36,372 bases of DNA from Planctomycetota bacterium (GTDB lineage: Bacteria > Planctomycetota > UBA8742 > JACQVU01 > JANLHZ01), in assembly GCA_024653775.1 (NCBI GenBank), contig JANLHZ010000061.1:1-36372 (forward strand), written 5' to 3'. The notes under the pieces were generated by a model. The model saw only the letters and a program-made list of their open reading frames with translations. It was not told the DNA's origin and did not search any database. Position 1 is the stretch's first letter. The number at the start of each line of letters is the position of its first letter. This document shows positions 13,432 through 21,610 of the stretch, piece after piece. The position numbers and the translations under genes were made by a program.

Positions 13432-14904
13432 TTACACCGCGGTGGGTGCTTCCTTCCCGCGGAAAAGCAGCGCCCACACGACCAGCCACGCGAAGATCGC
13501 GCCGCACGCGATGCCGAACACGGTCCACGGACCGTAAATGAACGCGATCGGGATCGCGGTGCTGGTCCAGAGTCCTCCTCCCATGAAAGGCTCGTGCATA
13601 AGCTGTTTGTAGCCGAACGCGCTTGGAGCGTCGGTTTCGCTTTTCGGATCGACGACGCGAAGGAGTAGCAGGCCCGTGGCGGTCACGCCCATTGATTGCC
13701 CCATTTCCGCAATGGAACGCTCGAACCAGTGCGTCGGTAGTAGCCTCCGCGCGAGGTACACGACGCAGAAAACGTTCCAGACGATTCCCCCCGCGCAGAC
13801 GATAAGCAGCGGTACGAGCTTTTCGCCTATCGCGTCGAGGCGGATCGTCGACAGCGCCGCGATCACGAGGAAATCGAGCGACGTCCCGCTGAGCCTTTGC
13901 ATAAGTTCGTGATCGATTACGTTCACCTTCGCGAATTTGGAAACGAGTATCTGAACGAACAGTCCGCCGATCATTGCGAGCGGGAACAGCGGAAATCCGC
14001 TCATGAAAGGCTTGCGCTCCGCCCATTGTTTCGCGAATTCCGCCGGGGCTGGATACCACCCGTGGTAGAGTTCGAGCGTGATCCAGTCCTCGAGTCCCTG
14101 CAGACCAGTGAGGATCGCGTAGCCGATGAAAATCGCGATGCCGATGATCGCGAGGTGCAGCGCGAGGGTGTCGACGCTGTCCGCGCTGACTGTCTGCTTG
14201 CCCGCGCTCGGGCGCTCGTGCGGCTGGAACACACCAACGATACTGCTTTCGGGCATGTCCTCGATTTTCGAGAGCTTGTGCGTATGACCACGTCTCGCGG
14301 CCCAGTTGACGAGGATCATCCCGGTTACAACCGCGGAAACGAGTCCTATCGTCGCCGCGGCAAGCCCGAAGTCCTTGCCTTCCTGCCAGCCGTGCGAGAG
14401 GAACTGCTTTTCGAGTCCCGCCGCGGTCCCGTGCCCGCCTTCGAAGCCGACCGCGACGATCCCCCCGAATCCGGCGCTCAGTTCCCAGAAACTCGCGAGC
14501 ACTCCCACGGCGAGTCCAATTCCGACGACGTACTGCCCCCACGCGACGATTTGCCCGTACGCGAGCTGCGGCCCCGAAATTCGCCAGATCGCGCGGATAC
14601 CGGGGATCGTCACTCCGAGGAACAGCGACGCGAACACGATATTGATCAGAAATCCGGGCAGCGTCGACCACCCCGCGGTGTAGGTGCCGGCGAACTCCGC
14701 GTAAGGCGTTGTGACGGTTTCGACGCCGTCCACGACTTCAGTGGTTTCGACGTGATTCAGCGTGTAGACCACCGCAAGTCCGATCAACCCTGCGATCACG
14801 GATGAAGGCAGGTACATCCGCTGGAGCAATCTGATCTTGACGCGAATGAATTTCCCGAGCGCCAGAAGTAAACACAGGGCGCAAAAGCTTGCAACAATAG
14901 CCAT
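13432..14904 (-). CDS. gltS: GltS-type sodium/glutamate symporter
   Basis: A membrane protein of 490 residues when started at ATG 14904. The longer in-frame start at 15030 would add 42 residues translated from a repeat (QSKIQDQNSKIKM), which I reject. Multiple hydrophobic helices, the hairpin motif GFEGGHGTAAGLEKQF (GGHGT being the GltS signature) and the second inverted-repeat half with MGVTATGLLLLRVVDP support the glutamate:Na+ symporter family in the inner membrane. The central loop (about 200-240) is hydrophilic. There is no Shine-Dalgarno; five heptads, the last sharing a base with the ATG, lie immediately upstream. Substrate is inferred from family; other dicarboxylates are possible. 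Confidence 0.88.
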   Translation of the reverse strand: MAIVASFCALCLLLALGKFIRVKIRLLQRMYLPSSVIAGLIGLAVVYTLNHVETTEVVDGVETVTTPYAEFAGTYTAGWSTLPGFLINIVFASLFLGVTIPGIRAIWRISGPQLAYGQIVAWGQYVVGIGLAVGVLASFWELSAGFGGIVAVGFEGGHGTAAGLEKQFLSHGWQEGKDFGLAAATIGLVSAVVTGMILVNWAARRGHTHKLSKIEDMPESSIVGVFQPHERPSAGKQTVSADSVDTLALHLAIIGIAIFIGYAILTGLQGLEDWITLELYHGWYPAPAEFAKQWAERKPFMSGFPLFPLAMIGGLFVQILVSKFAKVNVIDHELMQRLSGTSLDFLVIAALSTIRLDAIGEKLVPLLIVCAGGIVWNVFCVVYLARRLLPTHWFERSIAEMGQSMGVTATGLLLLRVVDPKSETDAPSAFGYKQLMHEPFMGGGLWTSTAIPIAFIYGPWTVFGIACGAIFAWLVVWALLFRGKEAPTAV

Positions 14905-14938
14905 TTTGATTTTTGAATTTTGATCTTGGATTTTTGAT
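14904..14938. repeat. heptad tandem repeat (TTTTGAT), five units, overlapping the gltS start
   Basis: Units TTTTGAT (14904-14910), TTTTGAA, TTTTGAT, CTTGGAT and TTTTGAT (14932-14938). The first base of the array is the complement of the A of the gltS ATG, so the repeat runs straight into the start codon on the minus strand. Confidence 0.85.
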
Positions 14939-15052
14939 TGAACAAATTCGCCGCGAACCTGGCGAAACGAAGCACCAAGTCTAACAGCCAATCCCGGCGA
15001 GGTCGAGGGATTTACCGCAACAACTGCCAATGCAGAAATAATCTGGTATCAC

Positions 15053-15943
15053 TCAGAATGGGTTTCTATCTGTCAAACAACTCCAAAGCACATCGTGTAC
15101 CTGTGTGCGCTTTCCTTCCGGATCCTCAATATATTTCAGAACTTCAATGAGTTGCACTTCGAGGTTATATTTTTTGCAATATGAGACTATCTGGTCTTTA
15201 GAGGCGGAAGTCAGCGCTTCGGATGCGGAAATAAAAAGGCTGCACCACTTTTCAAATAGCGTTTTGAACTCGTTAGTCATCAGCTCAAAGTCAATAGTTT
15301 CAAATTTTATTTCTCCTTTACTACCTTTCAGAGGCTCATCGTTAAGTATTCTTGAAGCTCCAGGCAATTGTATGCCCGTGGGGATAAATCCGTAAGATAC
15401 CCCGGCAAACCAATCAATGGACGATAGTCGCAAAGATAGGTTGTCACCCCTTGGGCGGCAAAAAGATGGGTGAGCAAATATTTTATTACGATAAAGTTTA
15501 TATTTCTCTACCGCTTGATTTTGCGTTTCAATGCAACCTTTAAACGAGTCTTTACCGAATAGAGAGGAAAGGTTATTCAGATTTATCAGTAGCCACTCAA
15601 ACGTCTTTGCAATTACCTCGTGGGCATTAATTGCGAAGATAATGTATGACCCGATCCTCCAAATCTCTCTTCTATCAAATCCGCTTAAATCTGCCCGTGA
15701 AAAATCGAGATTAGTAAAATCGCACCTCGCTTGAAGCAGATTTCTATGTGCTAATAAATCACTCTGATAATTACTTTCTATTTCTTTGAGAATATCGAGC
15801 GTATTATCAATCGACATAATTAATTGTTGGTCGGGAATTGCAAACACCTGCCTTGACCCATGTGACTTTACCCAAAGCTGAATATATGGGATGTCGCGGA
15901 AGTAATGTATTGACGTGTGCAGCATATCTATATGAACCGGCAT
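15053..15943 (-). CDS. HEPN-like orphan protein, AT-rich, unknown function
   Basis: A 296-residue soluble, mostly helical protein I cannot assign to a family. The gene is strikingly AT-rich beside its neighbours, suggesting recent acquisition. Residues about 95-165 form two helices around EVIAKTFEWLLINL and EKYKLYRNKIFAHPSF. The segment R152-NKIFA-H158 fits the RX4-6H motif of HEPN ribonucleases, many of which serve defence or toxin roles. The C-terminal part (about 215-290) is charged and helical. No partner gene is adjacent. It lies between gltS and cysS. The HEPN assignment is tentative; a structural comparison would decide. Confidence 0.6.
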   Translation of the reverse strand: MPVHIDMLHTSIHYFRDIPYIQLWVKSHGSRQVFAIPDQQLIMSIDNTLDILKEIESNYQSDLLAHRNLLQARCDFTNLDFSRADLSGFDRREIWRIGSYIIFAINAHEVIAKTFEWLLINLNNLSSLFGKDSFKGCIETQNQAVEKYKLYRNKIFAHPSFCRPRGDNLSLRLSSIDWFAGVSYGFIPTGIQLPGASRILNDEPLKGSKGEIKFETIDFELMTNEFKTLFEKWCSLFISASEALTSASKDQIVSYCKKYNLEVQLIEVLKYIEDPEGKRTQVHDVLWSCLTDRNPF

Positions 15944-16031
15944 AGAATTAAGTTGAAATGCTTAACATCCTACAGGGATCATCGTTAAAGGTTCAGGGAA
16001 CGAGCCTTGGGGCATCTATTTTTAATAGTTT

Positions 16032-17606
16032 TTAATTCAGCCTGCGGATGTCGGCGCCCTTCGGGGTGTCCTTGACCTCGAAGCCGAGATTTGCGAGTTC
16101 GTCGCGGATTGCGTCCGCCGCCGCGAAGTCCTTCGCGGCGCGGGCTTCGGCGCGTTTCTGGACGAGCGCGTGGACCTCAGGCGGGATTTCCTGCGCCTTT
16201 TCCTCGATGTCCATAATCGCGAGCACGGAATCGAAAATTCGCATCTGATCGAGTGCGACCGCGCTGTCGTCCGCGTTCAGCTTGAGCCTGTTGACTTCGT
16301 TCACGAACATATTCACCGCCGCGAGAGCTTCGGAGACGTTGAGGTCGTCGCCGAGCGCGTCGCGGAACTCATTGCCATACTTTTGCGCGATCTTTTCGAA
16401 ACCGAAAACCGGCTCCGCCTCTGGAGCAGGAGCGCGGAGTTTCGCGACGGTCTCGTTCAGCCGCGCGAGGTTCGTCTTCGCGGCTTCGAGGTTTTCGAGG
16501 TGCAGCCCCGCGAGATTTCCTTCCTTCAGCCTCGCGAGCGCGTCCGAACCGATATTGAAGTTCTGCGGCTGGCGGTAATGCACGCGGATCAGCTCGTAGC
16601 GAAGCACCTCCGGACGGTAGCCGAGTTCGTCCGTGATCTGTTTGATCGTGAAGAAGGTGCCGTCCCGTTTCGACATCTTCTTCCCGCTGACGAGAAGATG
16701 CCTTACGTGCATCCAGTAGCGGACGAACTGCCGATCCGTCGCGGCTTCCGACTGCGCGATCTCGCATTCGTGGTGCGGGAATACGTTGTCCTCGCCTCCG
16801 GTGTGGATGTCGATGGTTTCCGTCAGGTAGCGCATACTCATCGCGGAGCACTCGAGGTGCCAGCCGGGGAAGCCGCGCCGGAGCCGATCGTCCATATGCA
16901 CCGGGACTTTCTTGTACCAGCCTTCCCAGGTTTCTCTCGCGTGCGGATCCCACTGCATCAGGTGGGCGTCATCGACCTTCCACAGCGCGAAGTCGAACGG
17001 ACTTTTCTTGTCGGGGTGAATCTCTACGCGCTCGCCCGCGTTCAGCTTTTCGAGCGTGTTCCCGCTGAGCCTACCGTAGCGCGTGAAGCTCGATATGTCG
17101 AAGTACGCCTCGCCCTTGTCGGTGACGTACGCGTAACCGCGATCGAGCAGCGTTTGAAGCAGCGCGAGCTGCTCCGCGATGTGCTTCGTTGCGCGGGGGA
17201 AGAACTCCCTGCGCTCCGTCTCCGGCTTGTCCGCGTGCTCGAGCGCGAGCTTGAACCTGAGCTGCTTCGCGTCTTTGAAGAACGCGCTTTCGTACTCCTC
17301 CGCGATCTCGAAAGGCGTCAGTCCGCGCTCTCGTGCCGCTTTGATGACCTTGTCCTCTCCGGCTTCGATGTCGTCCTCGGTGAGGTGGCCTACGTCTGTT
17401 ATGTTCATCACCTGCCGGACCTCGAATCCTTCGAGTTCGAGGAACCTGCGCAGCACATCCGACAGCAGGAAGCTGCGGAAGTTTCCGATGTGCGCGTAGC
17501 CGTAGACCGTCGGGCCGCAGTTGTACATCCTGACCCGTCCCGGTTCCGCGGGGGTGAAGACTTCGCGCTCTTTCGTATAGCTGTTCGTGAATTCGATTCT
17601 GGTCAT
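16032..17606 (-). CDS. cysS: cysteinyl-tRNA synthetase
   Basis: A 524-residue class I synthetase, somewhat longer than the E. coli enzyme (461). The HIGH motif is H39-IGN in [17 protein letters not shown]. Probable zinc ligands are C30, C253 (HLECSAMS), H278 and E282 ([13 protein letters not shown]). The KMSKS loop is KMSKR at 310-314, followed by DGTFFT. The C-terminal helical DALR-like and anticodon regions occupy about 350-524. It ligates cysteine to tRNA-Cys. The ATG overlaps the HEPN gene's TGA (ATGA) upstream, making it the third gene in an apparent MNT-HEPN-cysS unit. The long plus-strand open frame opposite it is a codon-bias shadow. Confidence 0.96.
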   Translation of the reverse strand: MTRIEFTNSYTKEREVFTPAEPGRVRMYNCGPTVYGYAHIGNFRSFLLSDVLRRFLELEGFEVRQVMNITDVGHLTEDDIEAGEDKVIKAARERGLTPFEIAEEYESAFFKDAKQLRFKLALEHADKPETERREFFPRATKHIAEQLALLQTLLDRGYAYVTDKGEAYFDISSFTRYGRLSGNTLEKLNAGERVEIHPDKKSPFDFALWKVDDAHLMQWDPHARETWEGWYKKVPVHMDDRLRRGFPGWHLECSAMSMRYLTETIDIHTGGEDNVFPHHECEIAQSEAATDRQFVRYWMHVRHLLVSGKKMSKRDGTFFTIKQITDELGYRPEVLRYELIRVHYRQPQNFNIGSDALARLKEGNLAGLHLENLEAAKTNLARLNETVAKLRAPAPEAEPVFGFEKIAQKYGNEFRDALGDDLNVSEALAAVNMFVNEVNRLKLNADDSAVALDQMRIFDSVLAIMDIEEKAQEIPPEVHALVQKRAEARAAKDFAAADAIRDELANLGFEVKDTPKGADIRRLN

Positions 17607-18034
17607 TTATCCGTCTTTCGCTTCGTCTTGACCGATTTCGGCAGCAGCTTTCTGATTTGACTGCGGGCTTTTTTGACCAAAGACATAGCCTCGCGAACTT
17701 CTTTGATCGTTACCGATTCTCTGTCGCCCGGATATCTGGTTTCGACGGCATACTCCGAAATTTTCTCCTGCTCGGAAATCGACATTTCAAGGTCGATTCC
17801 CTTCGGCAGCAATTCTGCAAGCCTGACTATATTGTGTGTGCGAGGGAAATCGATGTTGCAGTAAATTAGTAATGCCTTGATGTATTTCTCAAGACATTGC
17901 TGGATATGAAATCCCACGTTATCTGCGAGGGACTTGTCGCGCATTTTCAAAACCCTCGAAGCAATGGTAACATCGCTCTCAGCCTTCTCGATCCATTCAC
18001 GAACAACATCAAGCACCTCATTTGGATCGGGCAT
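17603..18034 (-). CDS. HEPN-domain protein (HepT-like, partner of MNT)
   Basis: 143 residues from the ATG at 18034, preceded by GGGAGA about 6 bases upstream; I reject the longer frame to 18100. Typical PF05168-type HEPN features are WIEKAESDVTIASRVL near the N-terminus, HIQQCLEKYIKALLIY, FPRTHNIVRLAELLP and SEYAVETRYPGD. The RX4HXY ribonuclease/AMPylation motif described for HepT toxins is not evident, so toxicity is uncertain. It overlaps the MNT gene by 17 bases and cysS by 4. In the known two-component systems the MNT partner modifies or neutralises the HEPN protein. It could be a toxin-antitoxin pair or a standalone nucleotidyltransferase complex. Confidence 0.85.
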   Translation of the reverse strand: MPDPNEVLDVVREWIEKAESDVTIASRVLKMRDKSLADNVGFHIQQCLEKYIKALLIYCNIDFPRTHNIVRLAELLPKGIDLEMSISEQEKISEYAVETRYPGDRESVTIKEVREAMSLVKKARSQIRKLLPKSVKTKRKTDK

Positions 18035-18356
18035 AGAGAGTTCTCCCTTCCTTATACGCGATCCTCTGTATCGTGCCGGGAATGTCCCTTCTTTTTTCAT
18101 ACTTCGAAGGCGTGGTGACTATGACGTCTTTCGCTCTGGAGACAGGATGTATTGCAACTTTAATATCTACAGTCAAATCCCGTTTCGATCCCTCGAAATC
18201 CATCACCACCAGCAGATCTATGTCGCTGTCTTCCCGCGCTTTCCCCGTCGCTTGCGAGCCGAAAAGGATGATCATCTCCGGGTCGAACTTCTTGACGATG
18301 ATCTTCGTCATTCGTTCGATGTCTTTTTCGACACTATTCTTCGTTTTGGTCGCCAT
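18018..18356 (-). CDS. MNT-domain minimal nucleotidyltransferase (MntA-like)
   Basis: A 112-residue protein with the pol-beta superfamily signature GSQATG at 33-38 followed by S44-D45-I46-D47 (ARE-DSDIDLLVVMD), the metal-binding aspartate pair of minimal nucleotidyltransferases. By family, such proteins transfer AMP to a partner HEPN toxin and act as the antitoxin. It is the first gene of the MNT-HEPN-cysS unit and overlaps the HEPN gene by 17 bases. The upstream gap of about 100 bases is shared with the divergent phosphoesterase gene, so its promoter must lie at 18357-18460. Confidence 0.87.
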   Translation of the reverse strand: MATKTKNSVEKDIERMTKIIVKKFDPEMIILFGSQATGKAREDSDIDLLVVMDFEGSKRDLTVDIKVAIHPVSRAKDVIVTTPSKYEKRRDIPGTIQRIAYKEGRTLYARSK

Positions 18357-18460
18357 GTTAATTTCTTGTTAATGCAAGGGCGCATTCTGGCTTCGAGCCT
18401 CAATAATATTCTATCTTCGGTATTCCTTTCAACCACGCAAATCACAGCCGGAAACGAATT

Positions 18461-20125
18461 ATGCGAAAATCTAAATTTACACTCCTCCTGACGCTAGTTC
18501 TGTCGATCGCGGCAATCTCTTTTATCGGCTTCGGCGCCGAGCGTTCGGAAAATGTCTCGAACCGCGAGGATCGTAAGTCCGATGTGGTCAAGATAACGAT
18601 CCTTTCGACGAACGACGTGCATGGGCACATCTTCGGCAGGGGAAGCCACCGCGATCTGACTCCCGAGAACCTTGGCGGATTCCCGCTACTCGCCAGCTAC
18701 CGCGATGCGATCGAACGCGCCCGCGACCGCGTGTTCCTTTTCGACGCAGGCGACATAATGCAGGGAACCTGGGCAAGCGCGGGGAACGAGGGCGCGGAGG
18801 TCATCCGCTGGTTCAACCTTCTCGATTACGACGCCGCGGCGCTCGGGAACCACGAATTCGACTTCGGACCCATCGGCCCGGACGAACTTGCAGACGCCGC
18901 GGCGGATCGTCTCGGCGCGATTCGGATGCGCGTAGACGAAGCGGAGTTCCCATTCCTCGCCGCGAACGTCACTGATAATCGCACCGGGAAAAGTCTTGCG
19001 ATGGATAATCTCGAGCGCGTCCACGTTTTCGAGGCGAACGGAGTGCAGGTCGCGGTTATCGGGCTTTCGACCACGGATACACCTGTAACGACGAATCCCG
19101 TGAACGTAATGAGCATCGATTTCACCGGGTACGACGAGGTTATAGCGGACCTTTGCCCGAAGCTGCGCGAAGGAGGCGCCGACGTTATTGTCGTGCTCGG
19201 CCATCTCGGCTGCTACGAAACCGCCGGCGAAACCGGGGGCGAGCTGTGGGAACTCGCGAGCCGCACGCCGCGGGAATACGTCGACGTCTTCATCGGCGGG
19301 CACACGCATCGCGTCATAACGCGGATGATCGACGGCAAGGCGCTGATGGAGGCGGGATCGTACGGCGCGGGTTTCTGCCGGGTGGACATTGACGTCGATT
19401 CCGGCACAGGCGAGATCGTAAGCCTGGAGATGCCCGAGTTCAGGTCGCTTTCGAGGCCGGCGAGCGCGGAAGACTCGCTTTACGAGAATATCGAGATCGT
19501 TCCCGACGCGCTGCTTGCGAGCGCGCTGCTCGACCTCGGCCGGCAGTTCCGCGAGCGCGACACCGTCATCTGCGAACTTCCGGAGGCGATCGAAGCGAAT
19601 CGAAGCTCCCTCGAAGTTCCGCTCGGGAATCTCGTGACGGACGCGCTCATAAGCCGGACGGGGGCGGATTTCGCGTTTGTCAATCCGGGAGGGCTACGCG
19701 CGTCGTTCGACGCGGGACCGCTCAACGAAAGCGAGATTTATGAGGCTCTTCCTTTCGATAACAAACCCGTGGTGCTCTCGATGACCGGCGCGCAGATTCG
19801 CGCGGTTGTCCGGCAGGGATTCGAACGAAACTCGTATCCGATAGCGCTCCAGCTCGCTGGGGGAAAGATCGTCGCGCGTCGCGCCGGCGAACGGCTCGAA
19901 TTCGCAAACCTGCTTCTTCCGGACGGCACGCCGGTCGAAGATGAAAAAACCTACAAGGTCTGCACGCTCGACTTCCTTCACAACGGCGGCGACGGCTTCA
20001 CCCTCTTCGGCGAGTGCGAGATCGAGCAAACTCACGAAATCTATCTCCGCGATCTTCTCGCCGCGTATCTCCGCAGCGCTGACGCGACTCTCCCTCCTGC
20101 CGGCGGGAGGATCGTCGTCGAATAA
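18461..20125 (+). CDS. secreted 5'-nucleotidase/UshA-like metallophosphoesterase
   Basis: A 554-residue two-domain enzyme. An N-terminal hydrophobic signal (about 1-26) predicts export. The metallophosphoesterase domain has N51-D52-V-H54-G-H56, DAGD at 95-98, GNHEFD at 129-134, VLGHLG near 247 and GGHTHR near 280, which is the full dinuclear-metal set. The C-terminal substrate domain (about 345-545) contains PLGNLVTDALISRTGADFAF, the nucleoside-stacking YEALPFDN and GGDGFTLF. It should hydrolyse nucleotides or 2',3'-cyclic nucleotides in the periplasm for nucleoside and phosphate salvage. Length agrees with the UshA family. It is monocistronic, and a run of palindromic repeats follows its stop. 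Confidence 0.93.
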   Translation: MRKSKFTLLLTLVLSIAAISFIGFGAERSENVSNREDRKSDVVKITILSTNDVHGHIFGRGSHRDLTPENLGGFPLLASYRDAIERARDRVFLFDAGDIMQGTWASAGNEGAEVIRWFNLLDYDAAALGNHEFDFGPIGPDELADAAADRLGAIRMRVDEAEFPFLAANVTDNRTGKSLAMDNLERVHVFEANGVQVAVIGLSTTDTPVTTNPVNVMSIDFTGYDEVIADLCPKLREGGADVIVVLGHLGCYETAGETGGELWELASRTPREYVDVFIGGHTHRVITRMIDGKALMEAGSYGAGFCRVDIDVDSGTGEIVSLEMPEFRSLSRPASAEDSLYENIEIVPDALLASALLDLGRQFRERDTVICELPEAIEANRSSLEVPLGNLVTDALISRTGADFAFVNPGGLRASFDAGPLNESEIYEALPFDNKPVVLSMTGAQIRAVVRQGFERNSYPIALQLAGGKIVARRAGERLEFANLLLPDGTPVEDEKTYKVCTLDFLHNGGDGFTLFGECEIEQTHEIYLRDLLAAYLRSADATLPPAGGRIVVE

Positions 20126-20140
20126 ATGGTAATTGGTTTT

Positions 20141-20184
20141 GCAGACGGCGCGATCGCTTGAAGTAGCGCAGATGTCCCGTCTGC
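20141..20184. repeat. palindromic repeat (GCAGACGG...CCGTCTGC)
   Basis: GCAGACGG (20141-20148) pairs with CCGTCTGC (20177-20184). A nested palindrome GCGCAGA (20166-20172), 7-base loop, TCTGCGC (20180-20186) is also perfect. It lies just after the phosphoesterase stop between convergent genes and could terminate transcription, though no U-run follows. Confidence 0.6.
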
Positions 20185-20200
20185 GCAGTATTTTCAGGCT

Positions 20201-20217
20201 GTAGGCGAGACGCCTGC
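20201..20217. repeat. short palindrome (GTAGGCG-AGA-CGCCTGC)
   Basis: An imperfect 7-bp stem around AGA, of the dispersed 'GCAGGCGTCTCGCCTGC' type. It lies immediately between the preceding palindrome and the fragment of the 99-bp element. Confidence 0.5.
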
Positions 20218-20218
20218 A

Positions 20219-20259
20219 AGGAAAATGATATTACAAATAATTCGTAGACGGCACGAATA
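20219..20259. repeat. half-copy of the 99-bp inverted-repeat element
   Basis: Bases 20239-20259 are identical over 21 positions to one arm of the element at 32013-32111 (AATTCGTAGACGGCACGAAT plus A). The preceding GAAAATGATATTACAAAT resembles the element's interior read on the opposite strand. The second arm is missing, so this is a truncated or solo copy. Confidence 0.7.
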
Positions 20260-20267
20260 AAATATCT

Positions 20268-20289
20268 CATGGTCAAGATGACCGTGCCA
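20268..20289. repeat. decayed relative of the 5046-5097 palindrome
   Basis: CATGGTCAAGATGACCGTGC followed by CA matches the CACGGGCAAGATGCCCGTGCCA core at most positions. The stem GGTCA-AGA-TGACC has compensating changes. It lies in the gap before the stop of the minus-strand Ser-rich gene. Confidence 0.55.
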
Positions 20290-20294
20290 CGATT

Positions 20295-21449
20295 TCAGAA
20301 CGTGCATGTCACGCCGATAAGGTAGCCCCAGTAGCGCGCGTCCATTCGCTGCACCAGGTTGTGGACTTTCAGTCTGCGGGTGGAGACTCCGAAGGTTATT
20401 TTGAGGCGTTTTATCTGAACGTAAACGTCGCCGCGGACTTCCGCGATCATATCGTCGAGGCCGCGGATGAGGACGGGTTTATCGGGTTCCGCGGATTCGA
20501 TCTTGTCGTTTCCGTCTTCCGCCATTCCCTCCGCGATACCGAGTAAAACGTCTTCGATGATGCCGTTTCCGTACCAGGCCTGCGTTTCGAAGCCGACCTC
20601 GAACCTTCCGTCACGGTACACAGGGATGCGAAAATCGAATCCGAAGTCGAGCGTTATGAGCGCGTCCGCCTCGCGGTTCGCGGAGAAGTCGATCCGCGGA
20701 TTGACGTAACCCGCCTCCGCAAGAGGCCGGCCGCGCTGGGTATCGAAGTCGAGGAGGTGAAGCGAAAGTCCGAAGTTCCAGCCGCCGGTGATTCCCTCGC
20801 TGGTTCTCGCGTCGTCCAGCAGGATGCTCTCCCTTCGTTTTCCGAAGCCGAGCAGCCATCTGAAGGTGTAGAACGAAACGTCCACGGGGATCGTTTCCTC
20901 CTTCGGACGATCGCGGCGCTGGTCCTCTGACTGGTAGACGAGCATCGATTCGTCCGATCCGAGCATATTGATCTCGAACCCGGTTTTCGTGTACGACCCG
21001 GTCCGCGGGGTGGTGAAGTACCACTGCATCGAAAGGTCGAGCTGGCTCGCCTCCGGATTCGCGAGCTTGGCGTTTTGTCCGTCCGAGGGTTCGTCACGGA
21101 GGCCGGACATGGTCACGCCGGACGACTGAACGAGAGTCGTGTTCACGTCCGCTTCCGCGATAGCATCGTCGGATGAATCGCTGCCAGATAACTCGCGGCG
21201 CGAAACGTAGGTCGAGCCGTAGATGGAGCGCCTCGAAGACGATGACGACGAAGAGTACGAGGACGACGAATACGAGGACGAAGACGAGGAATGAAATCTG
21301 CCCGGACTCTCGAGCGCGGCTTTGACGATCACCCGCAGCAATTCGCCGATGATTTTCCCGACGACTTCTCCCGCGTTGGTTCCGGCGGAGGCATCAGGCG
21401 AAATAATGACAATTGCGAATATCGCAAGAACAAGGGGGCGGCGGGTCAT
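20295..21449 (-). CDS. Ser-rich envelope protein, possible outer-membrane beta-barrel
   Basis: A 384-residue protein of unknown family. An N-terminal signal (about 1-22, ending SPDASA) predicts export. A helix (about 25-45) is followed by an almost pure serine tract at about 53-73, encoded by repeated TCN codons. From about 140 to the end the sequence alternates aromatic and polar strands (for example QLDLSMQWYFTT, VSFYTFRWLLGFG, ALITLDFGFDFRIPV, GFETQAWYG). It ends in YLIGVTCTF, a C-terminal Phe of the kind recognised by outer-membrane insertion machinery. I infer a barrel but recognise no family. It follows fliD on the same strand after a gap of about 160 bases, with no evidence that they act together. 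Confidence 0.65.
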   Translation of the reverse strand: MTRRPLVLAIFAIVIISPDASAGTNAGEVVGKIIGELLRVIVKAALESPGRFHSSSSSSYSSSSYSSSSSSSRRSIYGSTYVSRRELSGSDSSDDAIAEADVNTTLVQSSGVTMSGLRDEPSDGQNAKLANPEASQLDLSMQWYFTTPRTGSYTKTGFEINMLGSDESMLVYQSEDQRRDRPKEETIPVDVSFYTFRWLLGFGKRRESILLDDARTSEGITGGWNFGLSLHLLDFDTQRGRPLAEAGYVNPRIDFSANREADALITLDFGFDFRIPVYRDGRFEVGFETQAWYGNGIIEDVLLGIAEGMAEDGNDKIESAEPDKPVLIRGLDDMIAEVRGDVYVQIKRLKITFGVSTRRLKVHNLVQRMDARYWGYLIGVTCTF

Positions 21450-21610
21450 CGGTCTCTCCTTTTCCTGCGGGCTGGCGTGGCTCGATTCAAATCTACCTCA
21501 CGATCTTCGCGAATGTGTGAAGTGTGGCGAGGAACACATGTACCCAGACTTTTGTGAATCCGAATACGCGGACCACGGCTCTACTTTGTAGTCACTTGCA
21601 GGATCGAAGA
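21450..21610. other. gap between fliD and the Ser-rich gene
   Basis: A 161-base gap between two minus-strand genes. No terminator, repeat or small gene is convincing. A plus-strand frame ending with ECVKCGEEHMYPDFCESE looks zinc-finger-like but has no start or context. Confidence 0.45.

Noticed and set aside
13406-14671. 421-codon minus-strand frame inside gltS
   Set aside because: Same strand, different frame, Arg-rich product typical of an out-of-frame reading of GC-rich DNA; gltS is well supported.
14905-15030. N-terminal extension of gltS by 42 residues
   Set aside because: It would be translated largely from the heptad array and gives a hydrophilic lead not seen in GltS proteins; the ATG at 14904 fits the family start.
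15944-16031. Possible tRNA or structured RNA in the gap before the HEPN-like gene
   Set aside because: No cloverleaf or conserved tRNA T-loop could be found; only AT-rich sequence with short repeats.
16170-17660. 496-codon plus-strand open frame opposite cysS
   Set aside because: It is a codon-bias shadow: cysS on the other strand has all catalytic motifs, and the shadow product is rich in Arg/Val/Leu without domain features.
21322-21591. Plus-strand frame ending in a CxxC...C zinc-finger-like stretch
   Set aside because: Most of it lies antisense to the Ser-rich gene's signal peptide; the cysteine-bearing tail has no start of its own.
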